Shown here in pieces: positions 7,254-17,431 of a DNA stretch of 50,396 nt. Location: assembly GCA_902776725.1 (NCBI GenBank), contig CACYQX010000007.1, positions 1 to 50,396 on the forward strand, read 5' to 3'. Origin of the DNA: an uncultured Eubacteriales bacterium. GTDB taxonomy: Bacteria; Bacillota; Clostridia; Peptostreptococcales; Anaerovoracaceae. A model generated the notes under the pieces. That model searched no databases. It saw only the letters and a list, made by a program, of their open reading frames with translations, and was not told the DNA's origin. The stretch's first letter is position 1, and every line of letters starts with the position of its first letter. The position numbers and the translations under genes are program-made.

Positions 7254-8786
7254 TTATAGAAGTGGACTCAGCGCGCGCAAGAAACTGTCTACCAGGACGC
7301 CGAAGAATCCCGGCTTGATTTCGTGCAGCTCTATTTGATCCGAAACCTTGAAGGTCTCCTCGCAATCATCTTTTAACCCGCGGAGCGCTTTTGATCCAAT
7401 CATCAATGTGCCGCACTCAAAATGCAGGTATAGACTTCTGTAATCCAAATTGATTGTACCTACTACACCGATCTTTCCATCCGCAACAAAACTCTTGGAA
7501 TGGATAAAGCCCGGAGTGTATTCATAGATTTTGACGCCGTCCTCAATAAGCGGTCTGTAATACGAACGAGTAACTCTGAAGACTATCTTCTTATCCGGTA
7601 TCTTTGGAGCAACTATTCTTACATCGACACCGCGTTTTGCCGCAAGCCTCAGGCACGACAGCATTTCGTTATTCAAAATCAAATATGGAGTGAAAATATA
7701 TATGTAATCCTCTGCCTGATTAATAATTTCAAGATAAATGTTTTCTCCGAGCGCCTCATCATCGAGCGGCGAATCGGAAAACGGCTGTACGATGCCATCG
7801 CTATCAAAGAAATCCGGATGATATACATGCGGAGCAAAAGGCGCGTAATTGGCCTCCGTCGGTCTAAACGCATTCCACATATCGAGGAATGTCACGGTGA
7901 AATTCCATACCGCCTCGCCCTCGATTCTGATTCCGCTGTCCTTCCAGTGTCCGAACCTTTCGTATTCATTTATATACTCATCCGCGAGATTGTATCCGCC
8001 GGAGTGCGCGATATATCCATCGATTACGCAGATCTTTCTGTGGTCTCTGTTGTTATATACGAGAGAGAGAATAGGTCTAAGCGGATTGAATACTATCGTC
8101 TTTATTCCCTCTTCCTCCATCTTTCCGGGGAATCCGATTGGAACTCTTCCCATACTTCCGACGTCATCGTAGATGAGACGGACATCGACACCCTGCTTGG
8201 CTTTTTCGACAAGTATTTCATGTACGGCATCCCACATCTTGCCTCGTCCGATTATAAAATACTCCAGGAAAATAAAATGCTCTGCCCTCTTCAGATCCTC
8301 GAGAAGATCGGGGAACGCATCATCACCAAGTTTATAATACTTTGTCGCGGTTCCATCCCATGCAGGAAAAGGACCTTTGTCGGAAATATAATCCACGGTT
8401 CTCTGCAGGCGACTGCTCTGGAGTTCTCTCGTGGTATAAACCTGCTTTAAATCAACCTTATGCGCCTCTATTACGGGATTCAGTTTATCTCTTATTCTTC
8501 GCGATGGTCTCTTGTTGCCAAAGAATAGATACATTAGCGCTCCAAAAATCGGTATGAGCAAAATAAGAAGAATCCATCCAAGCTTGTATGCGCTCGTATC
8601 ATTTCTGTATATAACAAAGAGAACAAGAAACATTGAAAGCACTGTAAAACCAATCTCAAGAAACTCCGCATAGTCGCGAAGCCTCAGAATGAGCAGCGCA
8701 AACCACGCCGCCTGAATCAGGATTACGACGGCGGTGATTGTGAATCGCCCGAATAGCTTTCCGAAAAAGTGTTTTATGGCTTTCAT
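7254..8786 (-). CDS. cls: Cardiolipin synthase, phospholipase D family
   Basis: The enzyme joins two phosphatidylglycerol molecules into cardiolipin and glycerol at the membrane. The 510-residue protein starts with two or three membrane helices (about residues 12-75), followed by two phospholipase D domains. Their HKD motifs are visible as HRKICVIDGYIAHSGGYN (first half) and HSKSFVADGKIGVVGTIN (second half). Length fits ClsA-type proteins. I chose the ATG at 8786, which reads MKAIKHFFG, over an upstream start at 8831, because GTGAG precedes it and the longer version would nearly reach serS. An inverted repeat lies just upstream (8799-8826). Confidence 0.92.
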   Translation of the reverse strand: MKAIKHFFGKLFGRFTITAVVILIQAAWFALLILRLRDYAEFLEIGFTVLSMFLVLFVIYRNDTSAYKLGWILLILLIPIFGALMYLFFGNKRPSRRIRDKLNPVIEAHKVDLKQVYTTRELQSSRLQRTVDYISDKGPFPAWDGTATKYYKLGDDAFPDLLEDLKRAEHFIFLEYFIIGRGKMWDAVHEILVEKAKQGVDVRLIYDDVGSMGRVPIGFPGKMEEEGIKTIVFNPLRPILSLVYNNRDHRKICVIDGYIAHSGGYNLADEYINEYERFGHWKDSGIRIEGEAVWNFTVTFLDMWNAFRPTEANYAPFAPHVYHPDFFDSDGIVQPFSDSPLDDEALGENIYLEIINQAEDYIYIFTPYLILNNEMLSCLRLAAKRGVDVRIVAPKIPDKKIVFRVTRSYYRPLIEDGVKIYEYTPGFIHSKSFVADGKIGVVGTINLDYRSLYLHFECGTLMIGSKALRGLKDDCEETFKVSDQIELHEIKPGFFGVLVDSFLRALSPLL

Positions 8787-8798
8787 AATAAACTCACA

Positions 8799-8826
8799 AG
8801 GGCGATATTCATCCGAACACCGCCCT
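8799..8826 (-). repeat. Inverted repeat in the serS-cls gap
   Basis: AGGGCG (8799-8804) and CGCCCT (8821-8826) form a 6-bp stem with a 16-base loop in the only longer gap (49 bases) of the operon. There is no T run after it, so it is not a clear terminator. It may attenuate transcription, stabilise mRNA ends or affect cls translation. Confidence 0.4.
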
Positions 8827-8835
8827 AACACATTA

Positions 8836-10107
8836 TTATTTACTTATGATATCGACACCCATGTATTTGCGAAGCGCCTCAGGAATAATTACGCTGCCGT
8901 CTTCCTGCTGGAAGTTTTCGAGGATCGCGGCAACTGTTCTTCCGACAGCGAGTCCGGAGCCGTTAAGCGTATGAACGAATTCCGGTTTTTCCTTTCCGCG
9001 ACGGAATCTGATATTTGCGCGTCTCGCCTGGAAGTCTTCAAAGTTACTGCAGGAGCTTATTTCAACATAGCGACCATAGCTCGGCATCCAAACTTCGATG
9101 TCGTAGGTCATGGCACTGCTGAAACCGAGATCGCCAGAACTCAGTCTTACGACTCTGTACGGAAGATTGAGTCTCTTGAGAACTTCTTCTGCATCGGCCG
9201 TGAGTTTTTCCAGTTCGTCATAGGATGTCTCCGGCTTAACAAATTTAACAAGCTCAACCTTGTTGAACTGATGCTGACGGATGAGTCCTCTCGTATCTCT
9301 TCCCGCGGATCCCGCCTCTGCTCTGAAGCACGGCGTGTATGCGGTATAGTAAACAGGAAGTTCTTCTTCGTCCATGATTTCCTGCGCGCGCATATTTGTA
9401 ACAGGAACTTCTGCGGTCGGAATCAGGAAGAAATCCTTCTGCGGAAGATAGAACATGTCATCTTCAAACTTCGGGAGCTGTCCTGTTCCCGTCATGGCAG
9501 CCCTATTAACCATAAACGGCGGAAGAATCTCGGTATATGTTTGCTCCATAGTGTGGAGATCCAGCATGAACTGAATGCATGCTCTCTCAAGCCTTGCTCC
9601 GAGACCTTTATAAATTGTGAATCTGGTTCCCGCAATCTTTGTTGCTCTCTCTACATCGAGAATATCGAGCACCTCGCCCACTTCCCAATGTGGCTTGGGC
9701 TCAAAGGAAAACTCCGTCGGCTCAAGATACTTGCGCATCTCAACATTGGCCGCATCGTCATCGCCGTACTGTACATCCTTATACGGTGTGTTTGGCACAT
9801 TGAGTATAGCTATCCTGAGATTGTCCTCTACTTCCGAAACCCTCGCATCAAGCTCCTTGATTTCCTCAGAGAGCTGCTTCATCTCAGCCATAATCTCCGT
9901 CGTGTCCTCGCCCGCCTGTTTCATCTTTGGGATTTCCCTTGAAACAGTATTCTGCTTATTTTTCTTTGCTTCAACATCGGCAAGAAGAGTTCTTCTCTTT
10001 TCGTCAAGTTCTTTGACTCTATCGAGACCAAAGTCGCCCTTGCCCCTGAATTCAACTCTTTCTTTTACGCCTTCAAAGTCTTCTCTTATTCTTTTAATGT
10101 CCAGCAT
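8836..10107 (-). CDS. serS: Seryl-tRNA synthetase
   Basis: Class II synthetase that charges tRNA-Ser (and tRNA-Sec) with serine. The 423-residue protein has the N-terminal helical arm (about residues 30-100, rich in Lys/Glu) that contacts the long variable arm of the tRNA. The catalytic core contains motif 2 [21 protein letters not shown] and motif 3 [18 protein letters not shown]. Length is standard. It starts 10 bases after the glutamine synthetase stop, so it is co-transcribed; no T-box leader is visible. Confidence 0.97.
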   Translation of the reverse strand: MLDIKRIREDFEGVKERVEFRGKGDFGLDRVKELDEKRRTLLADVEAKKNKQNTVSREIPKMKQAGEDTTEIMAEMKQLSEEIKELDARVSEVEDNLRIAILNVPNTPYKDVQYGDDDAANVEMRKYLEPTEFSFEPKPHWEVGEVLDILDVERATKIAGTRFTIYKGLGARLERACIQFMLDLHTMEQTYTEILPPFMVNRAAMTGTGQLPKFEDDMFYLPQKDFFLIPTAEVPVTNMRAQEIMDEEELPVYYTAYTPCFRAEAGSAGRDTRGLIRQHQFNKVELVKFVKPETSYDELEKLTADAEEVLKRLNLPYRVVRLSSGDLGFSSAMTYDIEVWMPSYGRYVEISSCSNFEDFQARRANIRFRRGKEKPEFVHTLNGSGLAVGRTVAAILENFQQEDGSVIIPEALRKYMGVDIISK

Positions 10108-10117
10108 GGCTCTACCT

Positions 10118-12040
10118 CTACATTATATTTTTCTTATATGCTTCATACATATCGAGCAAAGTCGATACCTTTTCCTGCGTCTTGATTTGCAGCTTGGACG
10201 CTTTCTTGTAATCGTTTTTGTCGAGTGCGTTCTTTACTTCTGTCAAAAGGCAGGTGTGTTTATCCGTGTTCTTTCCTATCTCACGGCGCAGCGCATCAAT
10301 CTTCTCCCAATTCTTCTTATCGAGTTTGGAATGCGGATCCGAATCATCGTGAATCTTCTTGCAACTTCTTATCGTATTCATATGCGCCGGAATTATTCTG
10401 TCGTGAAGTTCCGTCTTCCACTGCGAAAGAACTTGCTCCCTATATGAAGCGAGTGTGAGGTCGTCGATTACATCGCCCTCTTTCAGAACCTTGAGCTTTT
10501 CGGGATGCTCATCAAATGCCTTCAGATTCTCCCAAACCGTTGCCGGCGCACGACCAAAGAGTTTATCTCTTTCAGCCTGCGTATAATCCGTAAAGATATT
10601 GTTCTCACTTCTGTACTCTCTATCCTTTTCAAGATAGAAGTCTTTCTTTCCGCATTTCTTGGAAATTGACTTTTCAAGTTCTTCAGGCGTCTTGCCCGCC
10701 TTGAGAACACTCTTTATTCCATCCATGCAAGCCATATATGATGCCGCAAGAACCAAATACGTATTGCTCTTTACGTTCGGCGATCTAAGTTCAAAGCGCG
10801 TAGCCATACTGTTCGCAGCATCTCTTATAAGTCCGGCAAGAACGGTTCTGTTTCTCGAAGGTTCCGTCGTAGACTTTCCGAGCGAAGTAACAATGCAGAC
10901 AGGCGCTTCATAGCCCGGCTTTAATCTGTTAAACGCATCGTTCGTTGCGCTTACGAACGGATTTACAACCTCGTAATTCTTGAGGAGGCCCATAAGCGCA
11001 CCGAAACCAACGGGGCTCATAAAGTCCTTTTTCATATCCTTTGGCGAGAAAAGATTTATCAGCTTTCCGTTTTTAAGCTTCGCGGAAAGTCCGATATGCG
11101 TATGCTCTCCGCTTCCGGCAACGCCCGGGAAAGGCTTTGCCATGAACGTAACGTCGAGTCCGTGCATTGTGAATATATCTCTTACGACATACTTGATTTG
11201 ATTCTCGTTGTCCGCCGCCTGAATCGCATCGGCATATTTCCAATCGATTTCGAGTTGCTCCATAACGTGGTCGTAGTGGCCGCTCGTTCCCATATGAGCC
11301 TTTACGCCGCCTACTTCCTTATGTCCCATCTCGACGCCAAAACCATATTTATCGAGAATCTTGAGCGTGTCCTCGAGCGCGGTTCTAACCTCACCGTAGG
11401 TTCTCTTCCAATACTGTTCCTTGAGAACCTGCGATGCAAAGAGTTGCTCTCTGTCGCCTTTGTCGTCCGGAGTCTTAACCCAGAACTCGAGCTCGGTCGC
11501 GGACGTTATAAGGATTTCTTCTATATCGTTTACGCTCTTTGCTTCAGGAATGTATTTGAACGCATAAGGATGCGCCTTAAGTTCAGCGCGTAGCGTCTTC
11601 TTGAAATACTCGATCGCATCCCTAAGGATTACCCTTGAACCGCATTCATAGTTGTCGTTATGAACGAGGTAGGAAGGAATCCTCAGCGTCCCAACGGGAA
11701 GTCCTGTCGCGGTATCCATATTCCTATAGTTATAATCGACATACCAATTAACCGAGAGGTCCGGAACGATTGTAACCTTGGCGTTGTTCAGCTCCGCAAT
11801 CCCGGGAAGCGATACGGAGGATCCGTCGGTCTGTACTCCCTGCGCGAGCATATCTTCTATGTCGCTCATAAAAAGAGCAACGGGAATTTTCTCATCCGTG
11901 TCATGTCCGCCGATATCGATTCCAACAAAGGAAACATACTGAACCTCCGGATGCTTCTTTAAAACCGAAATTATTCTCTTGTTGTCGTGCTCACCTGCAG
12001 GGATGGTAAAAAGCATCTTTTCAATGTCAAATCCCAACAT
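10118..12040 (-). CDS. glnA: Glutamine synthetase, extended clostridial form
   Basis: Makes glutamine from glutamate, ammonia and ATP. The 640-residue protein has a beta-grasp N-terminal domain with [17 protein letters not shown]. The catalytic domain carries the ATP-site segment [21 protein letters not shown], the [21 protein letters not shown] segment, and the Arg-rich [13 protein letters not shown] segment. Type I enzymes are about 440-470 residues and type III about 700. Here a Lys-rich helical tail of about 130 residues follows the core (from about residue 505). The tail could be a regulatory or oligomer contact; its role is unknown. It is 15 bases after the UPF0182 gene and 10 before serS. 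Confidence 0.88.
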   Translation of the reverse strand: MLGFDIEKMLFTIPAGEHDNKRIISVLKKHPEVQYVSFVGIDIGGHDTDEKIPVALFMSDIEDMLAQGVQTDGSSVSLPGIAELNNAKVTIVPDLSVNWYVDYNYRNMDTATGLPVGTLRIPSYLVHNDNYECGSRVILRDAIEYFKKTLRAELKAHPYAFKYIPEAKSVNDIEEILITSATELEFWVKTPDDKGDREQLFASQVLKEQYWKRTYGEVRTALEDTLKILDKYGFGVEMGHKEVGGVKAHMGTSGHYDHVMEQLEIDWKYADAIQAADNENQIKYVVRDIFTMHGLDVTFMAKPFPGVAGSGEHTHIGLSAKLKNGKLINLFSPKDMKKDFMSPVGFGALMGLLKNYEVVNPFVSATNDAFNRLKPGYEAPVCIVTSLGKSTTEPSRNRTVLAGLIRDAANSMATRFELRSPNVKSNTYLVLAASYMACMDGIKSVLKAGKTPEELEKSISKKCGKKDFYLEKDREYRSENNIFTDYTQAERDKLFGRAPATVWENLKAFDEHPEKLKVLKEGDVIDDLTLASYREQVLSQWKTELHDRIIPAHMNTIRSCKKIHDDSDPHSKLDKKNWEKIDALRREIGKNTDKHTCLLTEVKNALDKNDYKKASKLQIKTQEKVSTLLDMYEAYKKNIM

Positions 12041-12055
12041 AAGCGTCCTCCTTGA

Positions 12056-14914
12056 TTATTGGTTACCTTCAAGCGCCTTGAGCGCCTGCTCAAGTTCTTC
12101 CATATATCTTCCGTATGCTGACCAGTCGCCTTCTTTGAGCGCCTCCTGTGCCCTCTCGTAAGCGGCTACAGCCTTTGCTATAAGTTCTTCCTGTGTCGTC
12201 TCGCCCGAGATTTCGGAACCCGAGCCTTCTCCGGAAGATCCACCCGAACCGCTTCCTCCCGTTAGGCCCGGAATGTCTCCAAAGAGACTTCTCAGCGCCT
12301 CCGTAAGCGTCGGCTCGTACGCAATCTTATCTCCGTAAGCTACGATTACCCTCTTAACCTCAGGTATAGCAGAATTCGATGCCTCCAGGTAAATCGGTTC
12401 CACATAGAGAAGCGAATTCTCAATCGGAATTACAAAGAGGTTTCCTCTGCTGTATCTCGAACCCGCCTGACTCCAAAGCGAGAAGTCCTGCGAAATCTTT
12501 GTATTCTGATCTATCTGAGCCTCTATCTGCATCGGCCCGTAGATAGTCTTGCTCTTTGGATAGCGATAGAGAACGAGTTCTCCGTAATGCTCGCCGTCAC
12601 TTCTGCTGATTAGCTGCGCGGTCATATTCTGTTTTCCACGCGGCGTATACGGCAGCGAACTTACAAATTCAGCGCTCGTCTCGCCCGGAAGCTTAAGAAC
12701 AAAGAAGTTTGAAGTCATCTTCTTTTCTTCCGTTCCATACATCTCGTGTGCGACAGACCAGATATCTTCTTCCTGATAGAATACGTTTACGTCGTTCATG
12801 TGATAGCGTCCGTAAACGTCCGCCTGAATCTGGAAGAGCGCATGCGGATATCTCATATGCTCGCGGAGCGCCTCAGGCATCTCATCAAAATTCTTAAAGA
12901 GATCCGGATAGATCTTCTGATATGTGAGCGCAATCGGATCCTCTTCGTCCACGATGTAGTAGTCGATAGTTCCGTTGTATGCGTCCACGATTATCTTGAT
13001 TGAGTTTCTGAGATAATTCGTCGTTCCTATATATCCGCTGTACGGCTCCGAATACGGATAGTATGAGCTCGTCGTATATGTATCGATTACCCAGTATATC
13101 TTTCCGTCAACGAGAACGGCATACGGGTCATCCTCATAAGAGAGATACGGCATGATGAGCTGCACCCTATCGTTGATATTTCTGTTTATGATAATGCGAG
13201 ACTCGCTGTTTACGTTGGTGCTGACGAGAAGTTTCATGCTTCCTTCTCTAATCGCAAACATAAGTCGATTGAGGAAGTTTAGCTTGATTCCCGCAGTTCC
13301 TTCGTATGCAGTATATTTATTCTCCTGTCCGTCAGGATAGTCAAACTCGGTCTCATTGGTGCCGACGATTATATAGTCGGAGCTCAGTTCTCCAAAGTAA
13401 ATCTCAGGCTGAGTAACGGCAAGTTCGCCGTAAGTCGTCTGCGGCGGAATATTCTTTACGATTACGCTCGGCTGACCGTTTGCCGTAATCGTATCTACCC
13501 TCGAAACCGCAACACCGTATCCGTGCGTATATTTGATATGCCTGTTGAGCCAGGTATCGTTAACTTTGTTCTCGTCGATTTCTCTTACGGCAAGATATGT
13601 CTGCGTATACTCGCCGTCCAAGATATATCTATCCACGTCGACATCGTTGAACGCATAATACTGTCTTATGCTCTGCGTCTGATTGTAGAATGTATTTACC
13701 GGCGGATAGTCGTTGATTCTTATATTGGTCAGTGTCTCAAGATTGTTTCCGAGGAGTTCTGCCGTAAGTGACTGATCGGCAACAAAGTCTCTAACGTCGA
13801 CATCATCTATATCGTAGGCGTACTGAGTGAACTTGATATTGTTCGCAAGATACTCAGACTCTTTATTAATCTCGTCCGGAGAAACTATCATATTCTGAAC
13901 GAGCTGCGCAACGGCACCGCTCGCTATAAATACGATGGCCATCGCTGCCGGCACAAGAAGAAGCCTTTTGTACTTCTTTTGTTTGATGAATATCGCGGTG
14001 AGTATCGCGCCGATTACAGAAAGTCCAATAAGGATTCTATAAGCCCAGAGCGTAACGTTTACGTCGGTATAGCCCGCACCATACACCACTCCGGTGTGCG
14101 CGTGGAGAAGATCGAACTGACGCAGGAAGAAATGCACTCCGAGCATCAGGAAAAATATCACACCGAGCATAATCAGTTGTCCGCTCGCCATCTTTGCAAG
14201 TTCCATAAGATTCTGTTTGGACATGCCGGCCTTTATAGGTCTTCCGTGCTCATCTAGCGGAATGGCCTCGTCCTTATCGAACATATCCGGGCTATGCATT
14301 ATGAGAAGGATTCCGTAATACACAACCGTCGCGATAACAAAGAGAACTATCACGCCAAGCAGAAGTTGATTGAGTTCGTTTAAGAATTCAAATTTGAAAA
14401 TATAGAACGATACGTCAAGTCCAAACAGCGGATCCGTTATTCCAAAATCCGTGCTGTTCACAAACTGCAGGAGCTGGAACCAAAGATTGCTGACAAAGTA
14501 AATCGAAATCACTATACCGAACACAACCGAGAGCGCAGCGGTATATCTTCCGAGCTTCTTCAGGTTGGTGTCTTCTTTGGACTCTATGCGTTTAAAATAA
14601 TTCTTCTTGAGCGCCGAGAGATAAAGCCACATTAAAACGGAAAGTACCGCTGCTAGCGGCACTCCGAACTTAAGCCTTGTGAAAAGGCGCTTAAAGAATA
14701 CATTTACATATCCGACTTCCTTGAACCAGAGCCAGTCGGTCAAGAAATTGACCGCCAAAAGAAAAGCCAGGACAACTACAATCAGTATGAGAATTAGCAG
14801 GGATAAACCCGTACGTTTCTTGTCGCTGACCTCCTTCTTTTCCTTCTTTTCTTTTTTCACCTTGACTGTCTTGCCTTTTGCAAGTATGTCATTTAAGTTA
14901 ATCGGTTTAATCAA
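12056..14914 (-). CDS. UPF0182 family large membrane protein
   Basis: This 952-residue protein belongs to the UPF0182 family of unknown function. A Lys/Glu-rich cytoplasmic stretch (residues 13-33) precedes about seven membrane helices (about 35-345), including the conserved FLTDWLWFKEVGYVNVFF and FGLDVSFYIFKFEFLN segments. A large extracytoplasmic domain (about 350-870) follows, with KYTHGYGVAVSRVDT and LPYTPRGKQNMTAQLISR. A Gly/Ser/Glu linker and a short helical tail (about 890-952) end it. The gene starts 9 bases after the zinc-ribbon membrane protein, suggesting that the two products act together at the membrane. Confidence 0.93.
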   Translation of the reverse strand: MIKPINLNDILAKGKTVKVKKEKKEKKEVSDKKRTGLSLLILILIVVVLAFLLAVNFLTDWLWFKEVGYVNVFFKRLFTRLKFGVPLAAVLSVLMWLYLSALKKNYFKRIESKEDTNLKKLGRYTAALSVVFGIVISIYFVSNLWFQLLQFVNSTDFGITDPLFGLDVSFYIFKFEFLNELNQLLLGVIVLFVIATVVYYGILLIMHSPDMFDKDEAIPLDEHGRPIKAGMSKQNLMELAKMASGQLIMLGVIFFLMLGVHFFLRQFDLLHAHTGVVYGAGYTDVNVTLWAYRILIGLSVIGAILTAIFIKQKKYKRLLLVPAAMAIVFIASGAVAQLVQNMIVSPDEINKESEYLANNIKFTQYAYDIDDVDVRDFVADQSLTAELLGNNLETLTNIRINDYPPVNTFYNQTQSIRQYYAFNDVDVDRYILDGEYTQTYLAVREIDENKVNDTWLNRHIKYTHGYGVAVSRVDTITANGQPSVIVKNIPPQTTYGELAVTQPEIYFGELSSDYIIVGTNETEFDYPDGQENKYTAYEGTAGIKLNFLNRLMFAIREGSMKLLVSTNVNSESRIIINRNINDRVQLIMPYLSYEDDPYAVLVDGKIYWVIDTYTTSSYYPYSEPYSGYIGTTNYLRNSIKIIVDAYNGTIDYYIVDEEDPIALTYQKIYPDLFKNFDEMPEALREHMRYPHALFQIQADVYGRYHMNDVNVFYQEEDIWSVAHEMYGTEEKKMTSNFFVLKLPGETSAEFVSSLPYTPRGKQNMTAQLISRSDGEHYGELVLYRYPKSKTIYGPMQIEAQIDQNTKISQDFSLWSQAGSRYSRGNLFVIPIENSLLYVEPIYLEASNSAIPEVKRVIVAYGDKIAYEPTLTEALRSLFGDIPGLTGGSGSGGSSGEGSGSEISGETTQEELIAKAVAAYERAQEALKEGDWSAYGRYMEELEQALKALEGNQ

Positions 14915-14923
14915 TTGTCACTC

Positions 14924-17221
14924 CTATTGAACATAAGCAACGTCAATTATCTTCATTGCGTTATCGCTGTTGGCCTGCATGTGTATGAGTTCTTTTGTGA
15001 CCTCTGTCGCCTCTGCATTGCTTGCCTTTTCCGCAACGCTTACCAATACGTAGAAGTCGTTTGAATTCGATCTGATTTCTCCTACCTTGAGGCTTTCTAT
15101 TGTATAGGACACTTCAGAATCTGCAGACATTGCGCTGAGAACTCCGTAAAGCGCCGAATCCTCGGCAACCAGGTCCAGAACAGCATTGTCGTCGTTATTC
15201 TTTTTGTCCGTCAGCTTTGAGTAGTAGTCGATTACTGTACCGACAACAGCGTCAACATATGTCACACTCTCTCCGGAATCCGACTTATACCATTCAACAT
15301 TTGTAAACGGCGTAGCCTGCTCCACTCCTTCAATACCGTAATCCGTTCCTGAAGCAAAGATAAGTGTCGGATCCTCCGAAACAGCACCGAGCTTTGCAAC
15401 GCTACTTCCAGCCTTGGTAATGGCGGCTGCCGTATCGGAAACGGTCGGCTCCGGTTCCGGTTCCGGCTCTTCCGCCTGCGCCTGCTCTTCCGGCTGCGTC
15501 TGCTCTTCCGGCTGTACGATTTCTTCAATCACTCCCTGGTTGAAGAACGGTATATAGCTCTTTATCTTCTTTGATACCGCATGATCCGGAAGGAAGATAA
15601 GTAGACATGATAATGCAACAAGCAGAATCAGAATTACAATTATGATGTCCAGAAGGAGCGTTCTGCATCCGCCTCTCTTCTCGTCATAATCATCGTCGTC
15701 ATCTTCGTCGTCAAAGATTTCGTCGTATCTCTTTCTTCTGCTATCCTCTACGATTTCCTCTTCTACTTCGTCATCGTCATAGATACCGGCTTCAAGCCTT
15801 GCAGCCTCTGCCTCGAGAGCTCTGTGGGAAGCGTTTAGCTTTTCCAATTCCGCATCGATTGCGGCTTCCTCGAGAGCGAGCTTTGCCGCTTCTTCTGTAA
15901 GCGCAGCTTTTACTCCGAGTTCGGCATCAATATCCGCAACCTCTTCTATGTCCGTTAGATCCTCTATCTCTTCAATGTCGGCAAGTTCCGCCTCTGCAGC
16001 AAGCGCGGCTTCCTCTGCAGCCTTTGCTTTTAAAGCGGCCTCTTCTGCAGCCTTTAGCTTTGCTTCGATATCTTCTTCGGCGATTCTTGCGGCTTCCTCT
16101 TCGGCGGCAATTCTCGCGGCCTCTTCTTCGGCAAGTCTGGCGGCTTCTTCTGCAGCCCTAGCCTCTTCCTCTTCCATAGCCTTTAGGGCTTCCTCTGCGG
16201 CCTGAGCCTCAGCAGCAGCCTTTGCAGCAGCCTCTTCTGCAGCCTTTGCTCTTGCTTCTGCCTCTGCGGCGAGACGCTCAGCCTCTTCCGCAAGTCTCTC
16301 AGCCTCATCGGCCTCAGCCTCTGCGGATGCCTTTGCCACCTCTCCTCTTGTCATAGGAGCGGCTTCTGCGATCGGAGCTGCTTCTTCCGAAACTACAGCT
16401 TCCTCTGCAACTTCGGCTTCAGGTACCAAAGCGCTCTTGAGTTCCTCGAGCTCGGTCTGCTCCTGAACCTTCTGACGGATTCTCTCGTACTCCTGATCCA
16501 AGAGAGCTTGGAACTCTTCGTTCTTGCGGTTAAATGTATAGAATTTTTCTATTTTCCTTCTGGCCTGCGGTGGCTGAGCCGTTTTCTGCGGCTGGTTCAC
16601 GTTTATTCCGAGCGCGGCATAATCTCTTTCCTGTATTCCCGCAGCTTCGGTTGCGGCCTCTTCTATTTCGCTCTTGTCAATTCTGTCTATCACGACAGTT
16701 CCCTTTGATTGCGGCGCAATGCTGTCGCTCGACGCCATGCTCTCATAGCTGTCCGCAGTGTTTAGCGGAGGTATAAAATCAACCGAGAACAATTCTTCAT
16801 CGTCCTCGTGGAACAGCGAAAGCTCAGAACGTCCGGCTCTGTCGAGTCTCATTGTATGAACCAAATCCCAGTCGAACTCATTGTTGTGGCGATCCGACTG
16901 TATGCGCTCATATATGTCATCCTCTGTCATTGAGATTGCGCGTCTACGCTCTTCTGCGGCCTTCCTTTCCTTGCCCTCAAGCACGGAAGCCCAGTCAAAA
17001 TCCACGCGGTCGGTCTTCTTTTCGTCCGTCGGATATCCCTCAAGATCCCAATTCATGCCGTCCATGTGGAAACTTGCCTTACTAAATGTAAAGCCATCGT
17101 CTTCAGATCTTGCTGCATCATTTGGTGTCGAAAGAACGTCTGAATAATCAATCGGGTTTCCGCAATCACTGCAGAATTTCTCGGTTCCTTCTAGCTTTTT
17201 GCCGCAAACTTTACAATACAT
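14924..17221 (-). CDS. Zinc-ribbon, Ala/Glu-rich coiled-coil membrane protein
   Basis: Function unknown. The 765-residue protein begins with a zinc ribbon CxxC...CxxC (Cys3, Cys6, Cys17, Cys20), as in many zinc-ribbon membrane proteins of Bacillota. The middle (about residues 270-480) is a long Ala/Glu-rich heptad region, probably coiled coil, followed by an Asp-rich stretch with seven acidic residues in a row or nearly so. One membrane helix (about 525-548) leads to an extracellular part with an EQ/PEP-rich stalk and a globular C-terminal domain (about 590-765) resembling the small alpha+beta domains that follow such helices. The start has GGGAGG 6 bases upstream. It is the first gene of the operon with a near-consensus promoter. 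Confidence 0.75.
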   Translation of the reverse strand: MYCKVCGKKLEGTEKFCSDCGNPIDYSDVLSTPNDAARSEDDGFTFSKASFHMDGMNWDLEGYPTDEKKTDRVDFDWASVLEGKERKAAEERRRAISMTEDDIYERIQSDRHNNEFDWDLVHTMRLDRAGRSELSLFHEDDEELFSVDFIPPLNTADSYESMASSDSIAPQSKGTVVIDRIDKSEIEEAATEAAGIQERDYAALGINVNQPQKTAQPPQARRKIEKFYTFNRKNEEFQALLDQEYERIRQKVQEQTELEELKSALVPEAEVAEEAVVSEEAAPIAEAAPMTRGEVAKASAEAEADEAERLAEEAERLAAEAEARAKAAEEAAAKAAAEAQAAEEALKAMEEEEARAAEEAARLAEEEAARIAAEEEAARIAEEDIEAKLKAAEEAALKAKAAEEAALAAEAELADIEEIEDLTDIEEVADIDAELGVKAALTEEAAKLALEEAAIDAELEKLNASHRALEAEAARLEAGIYDDDEVEEEIVEDSRRKRYDEIFDDEDDDDDYDEKRGGCRTLLLDIIIVILILLVALSCLLIFLPDHAVSKKIKSYIPFFNQGVIEEIVQPEEQTQPEEQAQAEEPEPEPEPTVSDTAAAITKAGSSVAKLGAVSEDPTLIFASGTDYGIEGVEQATPFTNVEWYKSDSGESVTYVDAVVGTVIDYYSKLTDKKNNDDNAVLDLVAEDSALYGVLSAMSADSEVSYTIESLKVGEIRSNSNDFYVLVSVAEKASNAEATEVTKELIHMQANSDNAMKIIDVAYVQ

Positions 17222-17291
17222 ATATACCTCCCATGCGCCTCCTCAGGGCGCAAGCTAATTCTTAAGCAGAATTAATAAAATAGTCCGTAAT

Positions 17292-17320
17292 ATTATACAA
17301 TATATGTAGAAATTTCACAA
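17292..17320 (-). promoter_or_regulatory. Promoter of the six-gene operon
   Basis: On the minus strand TTGTGA (17315-17320), exactly 17 bases and TATAAT (17292-17297) form a near-consensus housekeeping promoter 71 bases before the zinc-ribbon gene. A GCGCC/GGCGC hairpin (about 17236-17252) sits in the leader just before the ribosome-binding site. Confidence 0.75.
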
Positions 17321-17390
17321 TGGGATAAGCTTTCGCAGGGCTCACTTTACCTCAATAAAGCAAAACTCGCTTCTCCCGCAAAAAAGGCGT

Positions 17391-17417
17391 AAAAAAGACG
17401 TCGCTACGGGCGACGCC
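17391..17417 (-). terminator. Terminator after the first M3 oligopeptidase
   Basis: The minus strand reads GGCGTCGC, a 5-base loop, GCGACGTC and six T. It directly follows the peptidase stop at 17432 and separates it from the downstream promoter at 17292-17320. Confidence 0.8.
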
Positions 17418-17431
17418 TCTTAATTTCAGTT

